Positions 16,905 to 25,211 of a DNA stretch of 64,000 nucleotides are shown here, in pieces. How positions within the stretch are numbered: position 1 is the first letter of the stretch; every line of letters starts with the position of its first letter. A model generated the notes under the pieces. It did no database searches and was not told where the DNA came from. It was given only the letters and a program-made list of their open reading frames with translations. Position numbers and translations under genes: made by a program. Source of the stretch: Streptomyces sp. TRM68416. GTDB taxonomy: Bacteria; Actinomycetota; Actinomycetes; Streptomycetales; Streptomycetaceae. Location: positions 124,001 through 188,000 of the forward strand of contig NZ_JACVWU010000010.1 in assembly GCF_014596915.1 (NCBI RefSeq), in the 5' to 3' direction.

Positions 16905-18368
16905 CTACCGGCCTGCGCCCTGGAGTCCGAGGGGGGTGGCCAGTTCGGTGAGGGCTTGTTCGAGGCTGTGGAGGTGGGTGAGGGCCGGGTCGGTGGCGGG
17001 GGGTTGCTGGGGGGTGAGGGGGGTGGTGTGGGTACCGCTCGTGAGGGCTTCGACCGCTGCCTCCACACGCCAGCAGGCCGCGGCCAGGCGGGCGTCGTGG
17101 GAGGCCACGGGGTCGGCGGCGACCGCTGCCAGGCCGCGGATCTCGCGGGCGCAGTCGTCGAGGAGGGTCAGGACGCGGCGGGCGCGGCGCTTGCGGCCCC
17201 GCATCGGGTTGAGGGGGTGGACGAGGGGCGCGACCGAGAGGCGGACACGGGCGAGGAGCTGTTCCAGTTCGGTGACCCGGGAGGCCGGGTCGGCGGTCGT
17301 GGAGCCGGCCAGGCGGGCTGCGGCCTCGGCGGTGGCCGCGTGGACGCAGCGCAGGGCCCGCTGGATCCAGGCGTCGGTCACCGCGTGGGTGGTCACGGGA
17401 AGCACGAACAGCACCGCCAGGACGGCGCCGAGCGCGCCCACGCCGGTCTCCGCCAGCCGCAGCGCCAGCAGCGCGGGGTCGAGGACGCCGAGAAGGCCGT
17501 AGAGGAGCTCGGCGAGGATGGTGACGCAGAGCATCATCCAGGTGTACGAGACCGCTGCCGTGTAGAAGATGCCGAAGACGCAGGCGGTGAGGAGGGCTGT
17601 CGACGGGACGGGGGCGCCTTGCAAGGGGACCGCTATGAGCAGGCCCAGGGCTATGCCGATCACCGTGCCGAGGACCCGGCGGAAGCCGCGGACCAGGGTC
17701 TCGCCGCGTGAGGTGGTGTTGACGAAGATCCACCAGGCGGCGCCGACGGCCCAGTACCAGCGCTCGCCGGAGACCAGCTGGCCGATCACGAGGGCGAAGG
17801 CGGCGCCCGCGGTCGCCTGGACGGCCTGGCGCGTGGTGACGCGGGCCAGGCCGGTGCCGTCCGGCGGCGCGGGGACGGCGGCGGGCGGGAGGCGGCGCTC
17901 GTAGCACCACAGGCCGAAGCGGACCGCGGATGCCACGAGGAGGGAGAGGAGGACGGCGGCGTAGAGCTCGGGGAGCTGGGGCGGGGTGGCCTGGAGGAAC
18001 TGCGCCACGAAGAAGGTCATGAACGCGAAGACGCCCAGGCTGTGGCCGCGCGGGCCCCAGCGGCGCGCGTACACGCCCGCGCCGACGACCGCGAGGAAGG
18101 TGAGGTCGCGGGCGAGGGGGTGGTCGTGGAGGCCTGCCGCCGCGGCGAGCACCGGCAGGCCGACGAGCGGCAGCAGCGCGGTGGTGACCGCCTGGCCGCG
18201 CACCGTGGAGTCGGTGACCGTGAACAGGGCGAGCAGCGCGGCGAGGCCGCCGGTGACGGCGCCGACGAGGGAGTGTCCGGCGAGGCCGCAGGCGACGACC
18301 GCGAGACCGATCCCGAGCACGGCGCGCGCGGCGAAGCGCAGCCGCGCGCGGCCCGGGTCCGGAGCCAT
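16905..18368 (-). CDS. FUSC-family membrane protein (aromatic-acid exporter type)
   Basis: 487 residues from ATG 18368, preceded by AGAGGG; an upstream in-frame start at 18416 would add 16 residues. The layout is that of FUSC/YccS proteins: a bundle of about six N-terminal helices (residues ~10-160), a second six-helix bundle (~195-345, with GERWYWAVGAAWWIFVNTTSRGETLVRGFRRVLGTVIG, the family signature), and a cytoplasmic C-terminal helical domain. Probably an efflux transporter for aromatic acids or related compounds. The substrate is not shown by the sequence. Confidence 0.85.
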   Translation of the reverse strand: MAPDPGRARLRFAARAVLGIGLAVVACGLAGHSLVGAVTGGLAALLALFTVTDSTVRGQAVTTALLPLVGLPVLAAAAGLHDHPLARDLTFLAVVGAGVYARRWGPRGHSLGVFAFMTFFVAQFLQATPPQLPELYAAVLLSLLVASAVRFGLWCYERRLPPAAVPAPPDGTGLARVTTRQAVQATAGAAFALVIGQLVSGERWYWAVGAAWWIFVNTTSRGETLVRGFRRVLGTVIGIALGLLIAVPLQGAPVPSTALLTACVFGIFYTAAVSYTWMMLCVTILAELLYGLLGVLDPALLALRLAETGVGALGAVLAVLFVLPVTTHAVTDAWIQRALRCVHAATAEAAARLAGSTTADPASRVTELEQLLARVRLSVAPLVHPLNPMRGRKRRARRVLTLLDDCAREIRGLAAVAADPVASHDARLAAACWRVEAAVEALTSGTHTTPLTPQQPPATDPALTHLHSLEQALTELATPLGLQGAGR

Positions 18369-18581
18369 GAACACCCTCTTCAGCACTGCTTCCCGCCCCC
18401 TGCTCGGTCGTGGCACGAAAAAGGCGCCGCGGGGTCCGCAGCGCCATCGACGGCCTCATTGCAGCATCCGCCCGGCTGCTGGCTCAAGTCAGGTCGAATA
18501 TGCTGGTCCATTGGTACAGGAGAAGGGGGTCCGGTCCGCCCGTGGGCGGGCCAACGGACCATGCGTGAGGAGGCAGGGCCG

Positions 18582-19058
18582 ATGGCCGTGGACGAGCTGG
18601 ACACCCGCATCCTGCGGCTGCTGCTGGAGCAGCCGCGCACCAGTGTGCGCGAGTACGCCCGCATCCTCGGGATCGCCCGCGGCACCCTGCAGGCCCGGCT
18701 CGACCGGCTGGAGCGGGACGGTGTGATCACCGGCACCGGCCCGGCGCTCTCCCCGGCCGCCCTGGGCCACCCGGTGCTCGCGTTCGTGCACATCGAGGTC
18801 ACCCAGGGGCATCTCGACGACGTGGGCGACGCGCTGGCCGCCGTACCGGAGATCGTCGAGGCGTTCTCGATCACGGGCGGCGGCGATCTGCTGACCCGCG
18901 TCGTGGCGCGTGACAACGCCCATCTCGAGGACGTGATCCAGAAGCTGATCAGCATGCCCGGCGTGGTCCGCACCCGTACCGAGGTGGCGCTGCGCGAGCG
19001 GGTCGCGCACCGGCTGCTGCCGCTGGTGGAGTCGGTGGGCCGTACGGCCCGGAGGTGA
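18582..19058 (+). CDS. Lrp/AsnC-family transcriptional regulator
   Basis: 158 residues from ATG 18582 with GAGGAGG upstream. The N-terminal HTH begins MAVDELDTRILRLLLEQPRTSVREYARILGIARGTLQARLDRLERDGVITG; the C-terminal RAM/AsnC effector domain has the ALGHPVLAFVHIEV...VPEIVEAFSITGGGDLLTRVVARDNAHLEDVIQKL pattern. Usually octameric feast/famine regulators responding to amino acids. It is divergent from the FUSC transporter gene, so control of that exporter is plausible, and it ends 20 bp before the HAD gene. Confidence 0.9.
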   Translation: MAVDELDTRILRLLLEQPRTSVREYARILGIARGTLQARLDRLERDGVITGTGPALSPAALGHPVLAFVHIEVTQGHLDDVGDALAAVPEIVEAFSITGGGDLLTRVVARDNAHLEDVIQKLISMPGVVRTRTEVALRERVAHRLLPLVESVGRTARR

Positions 19059-19078
19059 TCCTTGGCATGCTGGACCCC

Positions 19079-19780
19079 ATGAGCAATCCCGGTCACCTCG
19101 CAGTCATCTTCGATCTCGACGGAACGCTCGTGGACAGCGAGCCGAACTACTACGAAGCCGGCCGGCAGCTCCTCGCCGAGCACGGCGTCCCGGACTTCTC
19201 CTGGGCCGAGCACGAGCGGTACGTCGGGATCAGCACGCTGGAGACGGTGACCTCCTGGAAGGCCCGCTACGGCCTGCGGGCCTCGGTGGAGGAGCTGCTG
19301 GCCGCCAAGAACCGCCGCTACCTCGATCTGGCCCGGTCCGCCACCCGCGCGTACCCGCAGATGCGGAAGTTCGTGGAGCTGCTGGCGGGCGAGGGCGTTC
19401 CGATGGCGGTCGCCTCGGGCTCCTCGCGGGAAGCCATCGACGCGGTCCTGGCGGGCACCGGACTGGACGCGCACCTGCACACCGTCGTCTCGGCCGACGA
19501 GGTCGAGCGCGGGAAGCCCGCGCCCGACGTGTTCCTGGAGGCCGCCCGCCGGCTCGGGGCGGCGCCGGGCGACTGCGTGGTGCTGGAGGACGCCGCGCCG
19601 GGCGCCGCCGCCGCGCACGCGGCCGGGATGCGGTGCATCGCGATCCCGTACGTGGCCGCCCAGGCCGACGCGCCCGAGTTCGCGACCGCCGACCTTCTGC
19701 TGCGCGGCGGGCAGGAGGAGTTCACGGCGCGTGCGGCGTACGACTGGCTCATGGCGGGGCGGGCGACGTACGCACCCTGA
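19079..19780 (+). CDS. HAD-superfamily phosphatase (beta-phosphoglucomutase/phosphatase type)
   Basis: 233 residues from ATG 19079; an in-frame ATG at 19067 is an alternative. Motif I IFDLDGTLVDSEP with both Asp residues, motif II VASGSS, motif III Lys in ERGKPAPDVFLEA, and motif IV VLEDAAPGAAAAHAAGM are all present with the small helical cap of subclass IA. A cytoplasmic phosphomonoesterase or phosphomutase of unknown substrate. Closely follows the Lrp-type regulator gene on the same strand. Confidence 0.9.
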   Translation: MSNPGHLAVIFDLDGTLVDSEPNYYEAGRQLLAEHGVPDFSWAEHERYVGISTLETVTSWKARYGLRASVEELLAAKNRRYLDLARSATRAYPQMRKFVELLAGEGVPMAVASGSSREAIDAVLAGTGLDAHLHTVVSADEVERGKPAPDVFLEAARRLGAAPGDCVVLEDAAPGAAAAHAAGMRCIAIPYVAAQADAPEFATADLLLRGGQEEFTARAAYDWLMAGRATYAP

Positions 19781-19802
19781 TCCGCCGCGCCCGGCGCGTG
19801 CT

Positions 19803-20537
19803 TCAGCGGTAGTCCGGGTTGGGGGCGTCGAAGCGGCAGCCCGCGTCCCACTCGGAGCGCTGGTTGCCGTGGGCCGGGATTCCCTTGGCACGCTTGAGCA
19901 TGGCGGCCACGTGCATCAGGTTCCAGGTCATGAACGTGGTGTTGCGGTTGGTGAAGTCGTTCTCGGGGCCGCCCGAGCCCGGGTCGAGGTACGACGGGCC
20001 GGGACCGGCCGGGCCGATCCAGCCGGCGTCCGCCTGGGGCGGAACGGTGTAGCCGAGGTGCTGGAGGCTGTAGAGGACGTTCATCGCGCAGTGCTTCACG
20101 CCGTCCTCGTTGCCGGTGATCAGACAGCCGCCGACCCGGCCGTAATAGGCGTACTGGCCCGCGGAGTTGAGCATGCCCGAGCAGGCGTACAGCCGCTCGA
20201 TGACCTTCTTGGTGACCGAGCTGTTGTCGCCGAGCCAGATCGGTCCGGCGATCACCAGGATGTCGGCGGCCATCACCTGCTCGTAGAGCTGCGGCCAGGC
20301 GTCGGTGGCGAAGCCGTGCTCGGTCATGTCCGGGTAGACGCCGGGCGCGATGTCGTGGTCGACGGCCCGGATCACGTCCGTGCTCACCCCGTGCGCCATC
20401 ATGATCGCCCGGCTCTTGTCGACCAGGCCCTGGGTGTGGCTGACCTGGGGCGAGGGCTTGAGCGTGCAGTTGACGAACAGGGCACGCAGGTCGTCGAAGC
20501 GGTAGGCGTCGTCGGAGGAGGGGTTCGCTGCGGTCAT
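19803..20537 (-). CDS. Flavodoxin-fold NAD(P)H-dependent reductase
   Basis: 244 residues from ATG 20537 with GAAGGAG upstream. N-terminal FVNCTLKPSPQVSHTQGLVDKS, middle ADILVIAGPIWLGDNSSVTKKVIERLY (flavin loop) and YYGRVGGCLITGNEDGVKHCAMNVLYSLQHLGYTVPPQADAGWIG mark the NADPH-dependent FMN reductase family, which binds FMN and reduces quinones, azo compounds or flavins. Convergent to the HAD gene (23 bp apart) and divergent from the SRPBCC gene. Confidence 0.85.
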   Translation of the reverse strand: MTAANPSSDDAYRFDDLRALFVNCTLKPSPQVSHTQGLVDKSRAIMMAHGVSTDVIRAVDHDIAPGVYPDMTEHGFATDAWPQLYEQVMAADILVIAGPIWLGDNSSVTKKVIERLYACSGMLNSAGQYAYYGRVGGCLITGNEDGVKHCAMNVLYSLQHLGYTVPPQADAGWIGPAGPGPSYLDPGSGGPENDFTNRNTTFMTWNLMHVAAMLKRAKGIPAHGNQRSEWDAGCRFDAPNPDYR

Positions 20538-20648
20538 GTCGGCTCCTTCGCGCGGGGCGGTCGGAAGCAGCGTCTCGCGTGCGGGCCGTCCTGTCCCGCT
20601 TCGACCCACCGTGCGCCCGGCGCCCGGCGCGAGGATGCTGGAAGCACG

Positions 20649-21092
20649 ATGACGATCGACGTATCCGTGGAGCGGGTCGTCCCGCTCCCTCCCGAGCGTG
20701 TGGCCGGTTATGCCATGGACTGGCGCCACGACGCCGACTGGACCCAGGGCATCCGGACCGCGGAGCTGACCCGTGAGGCGGACGCGGGCGGGTTCGGCGC
20801 GGGCGCCGAGGTCACCCGTACGGCGTCGTTCCTCGGCCGGCGCATCGACTACGTCCTGCGCGTGACGGCGTACGACCCGCCCCGGCTGCTCGACATGGAG
20901 TCCGTGGCGGGCCCGCTGCCGATGCACGTGACGTACGCCTTCGCGCCGCATCCCCGCGGTACCCTCGCCCGCATCCGCGTGCGGGGCGGTTCCGGCGGCT
21001 TCTACCGCCTGGCGGCACCCCTCCTGGCCCGCCAGGTCCGCTCCTCCCTGCGCAAGGACCTGCGCGACCTCGAACTCCGCCTCACGGAATGA
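20649..21092 (+). CDS. SRPBCC (START-like) family protein
   Basis: 147 residues from ATG 20649. The pattern MTIDVSVERVVPLPPERVAGYAMDWRHDADWTQGI...VTAYDPPRLLDMESVAGPLPMHVTYAFAPHPRGTLARIRVRG is that of polyketide-cyclase/START-fold ligand-binding proteins, which carry a deep hydrophobic cavity. No catalytic residue can be assigned. Its stop overlaps the start of the TfoX-N gene (ATGA), so the two are cotranslated. Confidence 0.82.
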   Translation: MTIDVSVERVVPLPPERVAGYAMDWRHDADWTQGIRTAELTREADAGGFGAGAEVTRTASFLGRRIDYVLRVTAYDPPRLLDMESVAGPLPMHVTYAFAPHPRGTLARIRVRGGSGGFYRLAAPLLARQVRSSLRKDLRDLELRLTE

Positions 21093-21430
21093 GCACCGCC
21101 ATGGCCTACGACGAAGGGCTCGTCCAGCGCGTACGGGAGCGGCTGGGAGCCCGCCCGGGGATCACCGAGAAGCGGATGTTCGGCGGGCTCGCGTTCCTGG
21201 TGCACGGCAACATGGCCGTCGGCATCACCGGCGACGACCTCATGGTCCGGGTCGGCCCCGAGGCCGCGGACGCGGCACTGGCACGGCCGGGCACGCGGGT
21301 GTTCGACATGACCGGCCGTCCGATGCGCGGCTGGATTCTGGTCTCCGGGCCTGTACTCGCGCAGGACGAGGCGCTGGCGGAGTGGGTGACGGAGGGGCAC
21401 GCTTTCGCGGCGGGGTTGCCGGAGAAGTGA
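21089..21430 (+). CDS. TfoX N-terminal-domain protein
   Basis: 113 residues. ITEKRMFGGLAFLVHGNMAVGITGDDLMVRVGPE is the hallmark of the TfoX/Sxy N-terminal domain; the C-terminal domain of full-length Sxy is absent, as in most actinobacterial members. Role unknown; no link to competence is implied in Streptomyces. ATGA overlap with the SRPBCC gene. Ends directly at a dispersed intergenic repeat. Confidence 0.88.
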   Translation: MSTAMAYDEGLVQRVRERLGARPGITEKRMFGGLAFLVHGNMAVGITGDDLMVRVGPEAADAALARPGTRVFDMTGRPMRGWILVSGPVLAQDEALAEWVTEGHAFAAGLPEK

Positions 21431-21584
21431 GCGGAGCGCTCCGCGGAAAGTGCCGTGATGTGTTGTCGTTCGGCTGCGGGCTCGTCGTGGCTGGTCGCGC
21501 CCCGTGGCGAAGCCACCCGTGGATACAGCCCCGCGCCCCTTTGGGGCGCTGCCGAGCCGTAGTCCAATGCGCCAGGTCCGCCTA
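21431..21584. repeat. Dispersed Streptomyces intergenic repeat, copy 1
   Basis: Contains GTGCCGTGATGTGTTGTCGTTCGGCTGCGG, CGTCGTGGCTGGTCGC, CAGCCCCGCGCCCCTTTGGGGCGCTGCCGA and AATGCGCCAGGTCCGC, in the same order and orientation as at 61881-62066, where the middle is longer. Includes a GCGCCCC/GGGGCGC hairpin at about 21533-21551 that could act as a terminator between the convergent TfoX and LysR-like genes. The repeat runs to the stop of the LysR-like gene. Confidence 0.8.
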
Positions 21585-22367
21585 GCCGCGGCGGCGGGGC
21601 TTGCCGCCGCGGCGGGCGCCGGTGGCCTTGCCCGCTCCCCCGCCCTTGCCTGAACCCTTGCCCGAGCCGCCGTGCTTTGCCGACCCGCGGTTCCTGGACG
21701 TGCCGCCTGCGCTCCGCTGTCCCTTGGCCGGGGCGGGCTTGGGCTGGGGGGCGGGGGTGCGGCCGCGGGTGCTGTTGACCGTGCGGCCCCGGACGACGCC
21801 GATGAAGTCCTCGACCAGGTCGGTGGTGGCCTCCTCCGGCCAGGAGAGCGCGATGCTCGACTGGGGGGCGTCCACCAGGGTGCGGTAGGTGAGGTCCTTG
21901 CGGTGGTGCAGCCGGGCCAGCGACTGGGGTACGACCAGCAGGCCGACGCCCGCCGCGACCAGCTCGACGGCGTCGGCCGTGGTGGCCGGGCGCTCGAATC
22001 CGGGCTCGCCGGGGGGCTGCTCCCAGCCGATGACGTCGTCCAGGGGGTGGAAGACGACCTCGTCCGCCAGGTCCTCCGCGGTGACCTCGTCGACGGCCGC
22101 GACGGCGTGGTCCTTGGGGATCACCACGACCGTGGTCTCGGTGTAGAGGGGGATCGCGCTGAAGACCGTACGGTCGACCGGCAGCCGGACGAATCCGGCG
22201 TCGGCGCCGCCGTCCCGCAGCACCCCGGGCGCCTCGGCGGCGGTGACCGCGAGCAGTTCGAGGGGGACGTCGGGGTAGCGCTCGTTCCAGATCCGCACCC
22301 ACTTCGAGGGTGTCACTCCCGGGACGTACGCGAGCCGGAACGAAGGGGATACTTCCGAGCCTGTCAC
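21582..22367 (-). CDS. LysR substrate-binding-domain protein lacking the HTH, with Gly/Lys/Arg-rich tail
   Basis: 261 residues from GTG 22367. Residues ~8-195 follow the LysR effector domain (FRLAYVPGVTPSKWVRIWNERYPDVPLELL...DAGFVRLPVD...AIPLYTETTVVVIPKDHAVA...ATTADAVELVAAGVGLLVVPQSLARLHHRKDLTYRTL). The usual N-terminal winged helix is missing and no start exists upstream that would supply it. Residues ~205-261 are a basic low-complexity tail (SGKGSGKGGGAGKATGARRGGKPRRRG), which might bind nucleic acid instead. Divergent from a DUF5997 gene; both seem leaderless. Function unknown. Confidence 0.82.
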   Translation of the reverse strand: MTGSEVSPSFRLAYVPGVTPSKWVRIWNERYPDVPLELLAVTAAEAPGVLRDGGADAGFVRLPVDRTVFSAIPLYTETTVVVIPKDHAVAAVDEVTAEDLADEVVFHPLDDVIGWEQPPGEPGFERPATTADAVELVAAGVGLLVVPQSLARLHHRKDLTYRTLVDAPQSSIALSWPEEATTDLVEDFIGVVRGRTVNSTRGRTPAPQPKPAPAKGQRSAGGTSRNRGSAKHGGSGKGSGKGGGAGKATGARRGGKPRRRG

Positions 22368-22373
22368 CTGGCC

Positions 22374-22418
22374 AGGTTACCGGCCGTGGTCGGCACTCGG
22401 TCATCCGGTCGATACCCT
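22374..22418. promoter_or_regulatory. Divergent leaderless promoters of the LysR-like and DUF5997 genes
   Basis: On the minus strand TAACCT (22379-22374) lies 6 nt before the GTG at 22367; on the plus strand TACCCT (22413-22418) lies 6 nt before the ATG at 22425. Neither gene has a ribosome site. Only 57 bp separate the two start codons, so the promoters are back to back and probably co-regulated. Confidence 0.45.
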
Positions 22419-22424
22419 TGACGC

Positions 22425-22820
22425 ATGACGCAGCACCAGAGCGCCCAGACGATGAAGCCCGCCACGGCGGCCAAGAAGCTGGGTGTGTACCTCGATGCCA
22501 CCCCCGCCGAGTTCCGCGAGGGTGTCGTCTCCCGCGCCGAGCTGAACGCACTCCAGGCGGACCCGCCGGAGTGGCTGCGCGAGCTGCGCCGCACCGGCCC
22601 GCACCCCCGTCCGGTGGTCGCGGCGAAGCTCGGCGTGTCCATCTCAGGCCTGGCCCGCGGCGGGGTCACCGAGGCACTCACCACCGAGCAGATCGAGGCC
22701 CTGAAGCAGGAGCAGCCCGAGTGGCTGCAGAAGGAGCGCGCCACCCAGGCCGAGGTCCGCAAGGAGGGCGCCCGCATCAAGAAGCAGCAGGCCGAGCGGG
22801 CGGCACGACAGGACTCCTGA
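22425..22820 (+). CDS. DUF5997 family protein
   Basis: 131 residues. MKPATAAKKLGVYLDATPAEFREGVVSRAELNALQADPPEWLRELRRTGPHPRPVVAAKLGVSISGLARGGVTEALTTEQIEAL is characteristic of this small actinobacterial family. It contains two similar Glu/Pro-Glu-Trp-Leu units (DPPEWLREL, EQPEWLQKE), so it may be an internal duplication, and ends in a charged helix rich in Lys/Glu. Function not known. Divergent from the LysR-like gene. Confidence 0.85.
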   Translation: MTQHQSAQTMKPATAAKKLGVYLDATPAEFREGVVSRAELNALQADPPEWLRELRRTGPHPRPVVAAKLGVSISGLARGGVTEALTTEQIEALKQEQPEWLQKERATQAEVRKEGARIKKQQAERAARQDS

Positions 22821-22839
22821 CCCCCGCCTGCGCGAAGCC

Positions 22840-22855
22840 CACCCGGCTCCGGGTG
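22840..22855 (+). terminator. Small hairpin after DUF5997 gene
   Basis: CACCCGG / CCGGGTG with a 2-nt gap lies 20 bp after the stop codon and is followed by GTAAAAAC. The stem is short, so termination strength is doubtful. Confidence 0.35.
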
Positions 22856-22905
22856 CCGTAAAAACCCGAATGCGGACGCACGTACGACCCTGGGATCATC
22901 CCGGC

Positions 22906-25071
22906 ATGCAGCGCAGCCTGGAATCCCTGGTCGTCCGACACACCTACCGGCTCCCCTCCCCCAACGGTCCCGCGGGGCAAGGGGCGGTCGCCGCGCGGCA
23001 GTTCGACGCGGCGCTGATGTCGGTGGGGTTCAAGCTGTCGGCGGAGCTGCTGGAGCATCTGTCGGGGCTGTCCGAGGACACGGTCGTCGACACCGCCGTC
23101 CGCACGCTCGCCACCGTCCGCGAGATGGTCGGCGACCATGTGCGGCACAACGTGTACTTCGTCGACTTCCCCGCCAACGTGCCGGACACACTGGACTTCT
23201 GGCGGGACTGCATCGCCAAGGCCCTCGCCGACGAGTCCGTGCGCCCCGGCGTTCTGGCCCGGTTGAGCACCGGTGTGGTGGACCTGCTGACCCTGCCGTC
23301 GTACGGCCGTTACCAGCACTCCTACGAGGAGATGCTGGCCGCCCACGCCGAACTGGTCCCCGCGGCCGGTGACCGGGTGACCCTGCTGCACCTGGGCGCC
23401 GGTCTCGACCAGGAGGTCACCGGCCTGTATCTGGCGCTGGCGGGGTCCTCCACCCCGCTGGGCGAGGAGCATCTCGCCGACCTCGCCGTGCTCGCCGGGA
23501 CGTGCGCGGACGGGCCGCAGCCGGAGGCGATCCCAGTGCGGGAGAACCGGGCTGTCGTCAACCGGGCGCGGCTGGCGGCCGGTTCGGCTCCGCTGCTGGA
23601 CACGGTCACCGATGTGCTGCGGCTGGCCTGCGCGCTGTCGGACGGTGATGTCACGCTGCAGGAGCGGACCCGTTTCCGGGCGCTGTCCCGTCCGGTACGC
23701 CGGGCGCTGCTCGCGGGACTGGACGCCGTGGTGGCGCAGGCGCCCGCCAAGCTGGCCGACGTAGCGGTGCACCGCGAGGCGTGGAAGCGGCTCGGTGAGC
23801 GGCTGCATCCGCACGAGTACCCGAAGTGGCCGCACGCCGCCGAGGTGTTCGCGGTGGCGCGCGGCGAGCGGAAGGCGCCGTCCTTCGAGGGGCGGCTGGA
23901 AGGGCTGCTCGACGCGGGGGACGTCGTCGGTGCGGCGGAGCTGCTCAAGGGCGCGCCCGGTCGGCTGTTCCGCTCCCTGGACCGGCTGCTGCGGCTGTGC
24001 GGGACGCGGGAGGAACGGGACGCCGTCGTGGCCGCCGCCGAGGCGGTCGCCCCGCAGGTCTCCGGGCGGGTCGTGCTGTCGGTGCGGGAGCATCTGCACA
24101 ACCGGGGCGGGGAGACCGGCGCGCGCCGGGTGTTCGTCAACCGGATGGGCCGGGCGTGGGTGACCGGCGACGAGCGGGCGCCCGTGCCGGAGCCCGAGCG
24201 GGCCCGGCTGGTCGCGGCGCTGGACGCCGAGATCAGGCGCCGGCTGCCGGACCCCGGCCGTCTGCTGGTCGACCCGGACGTCCTCGACGTGGCGCTGCCG
24301 CTCAGCGGCCGGGCGACGGCGGCGGGGCTCGGTGTGCTGCCGCGGGGCTCCGTCTCGGCGGTCGACGGCGAGCTGCTGCGGTTCTTCGTGTACTGGAAGC
24401 AGCGGAGCCGGGTCACCGACTACGACCTCTCGGCGCTGATGCTGGACGCCGACTACGCGACCGTGTCCTGGCTGTCGTACACCAACCTCCGTGACGTGGA
24501 CGGGGAGCACTCCGGGGACATCACCAACGCCCCGCAAGGCGCCTCGGAGTTCATCAACCTGCGTCTGGGTGCCGTGCGGGGCACGTTCGTCGTGCCGCAG
24601 GTCAACATCTATTCCGGGGAGCGCTTCGAGGAGGCCGAGGAGTCGTTCTTCGGGTTCATGCTGCGGGAGGGCGAGCAGAAGGGGCGGCCGTTCGAGCCGC
24701 GGACCGTGCGGATGAAGTCGGAGCTGCGCGGGCCGGGCCGGGTGGCGCTGCCGCTCGCCTTCGTGCGCGGGGAGGACGGGCGGTGGCGGGCCAAGTGGCT
24801 GCACCTGTATCTGCGGGGCACGCCGACGCACAACCAGGTCGAGGGCAACCGGGTGTCGGTGGCGACGCTGCTGCGCGGGATCGTCGAGCGTGAGCAGCTG
24901 ACGGTGCGGTACCTGGCGGAACTGATGGCCGGCGGGGCGGTGGACGTGTGGGACGGTGAGACGGTCCCGGACGGGCCGGTCACCTACATCGGTGTACGGC
25001 GGCCGGACGGGCTGCACCCGGACTCGCGGATCGTGACCGTCGAAAATCTGCGCGACCTGATCCCGGAGTGA
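22906..25071 (+). CDS. Large protein with TerD-like C-terminal region
   Basis: 721 residues from ATG 22906. The N-terminal ~500 residues are helical and unassigned, with repeated helix-rich segments (e.g. DTVVDTAVRTLATVREMVGDHVRHNVYF). From ~500 on, LSALMLDADYATVSWLSYTNLRDVDGEHSGDITNAPQGASEFINLRL resembles the Ca-binding TerD/stress-protein fold, followed by VPQVNIYSGERFEEAEESFFGFMLREGE. TerD-domain proteins are common in Streptomyces and linked to tellurite resistance, stress or differentiation. No other ter gene is adjacent. The assignment of the C-terminal fold is moderately secure; that of the N-terminal part is open. Confidence 0.7.
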   Translation: MQRSLESLVVRHTYRLPSPNGPAGQGAVAARQFDAALMSVGFKLSAELLEHLSGLSEDTVVDTAVRTLATVREMVGDHVRHNVYFVDFPANVPDTLDFWRDCIAKALADESVRPGVLARLSTGVVDLLTLPSYGRYQHSYEEMLAAHAELVPAAGDRVTLLHLGAGLDQEVTGLYLALAGSSTPLGEEHLADLAVLAGTCADGPQPEAIPVRENRAVVNRARLAAGSAPLLDTVTDVLRLACALSDGDVTLQERTRFRALSRPVRRALLAGLDAVVAQAPAKLADVAVHREAWKRLGERLHPHEYPKWPHAAEVFAVARGERKAPSFEGRLEGLLDAGDVVGAAELLKGAPGRLFRSLDRLLRLCGTREERDAVVAAAEAVAPQVSGRVVLSVREHLHNRGGETGARRVFVNRMGRAWVTGDERAPVPEPERARLVAALDAEIRRRLPDPGRLLVDPDVLDVALPLSGRATAAGLGVLPRGSVSAVDGELLRFFVYWKQRSRVTDYDLSALMLDADYATVSWLSYTNLRDVDGEHSGDITNAPQGASEFINLRLGAVRGTFVVPQVNIYSGERFEEAEESFFGFMLREGEQKGRPFEPRTVRMKSELRGPGRVALPLAFVRGEDGRWRAKWLHLYLRGTPTHNQVEGNRVSVATLLRGIVEREQLTVRYLAELMAGGAVDVWDGETVPDGPVTYIGVRRPDGLHPDSRIVTVENLRDLIPE

Positions 25072-25170
25072 CTGGTAGCGTGAGCAGCGGTGAGGCCATG
25101 AAGGGGCTTCCTTCTCCCCTGACGTGAAAACGTCTTTCCTGAACTAGTCCTTTCGCTCTCCTCGCTCTCG

Positions 25171-25211
25171 GTCCGCGGCCGCCCCGTTTCGGGGCGGCCG
25201 CGGACTTTTTT
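25171..25211 (+). terminator. Strong intrinsic terminator between TerD-like and paaE genes
   Basis: Perfect 15-bp inverted repeat GTCCGCGGCCGCCCC / GGGGCGGCCGCGGAC with a GTTTC loop and a run of six T. It ends plus-strand transcription 100 bp after the TerD-like gene; the hairpin touches the stop codon of paaE and may also slow convergent transcription. Confidence 0.93.

Noticed and set aside
21431..21584. Insertion sequence remnant
   Set aside because: The repeat has no transposase fragment or terminal inverted repeats and resembles a common intergenic element.
22777..25017. Minus-strand frame of 746 codons opposite the TerD-like gene
   Set aside because: His/Arg/Pro/Gln-rich shadow with no family pattern; the plus-strand product is convincing.
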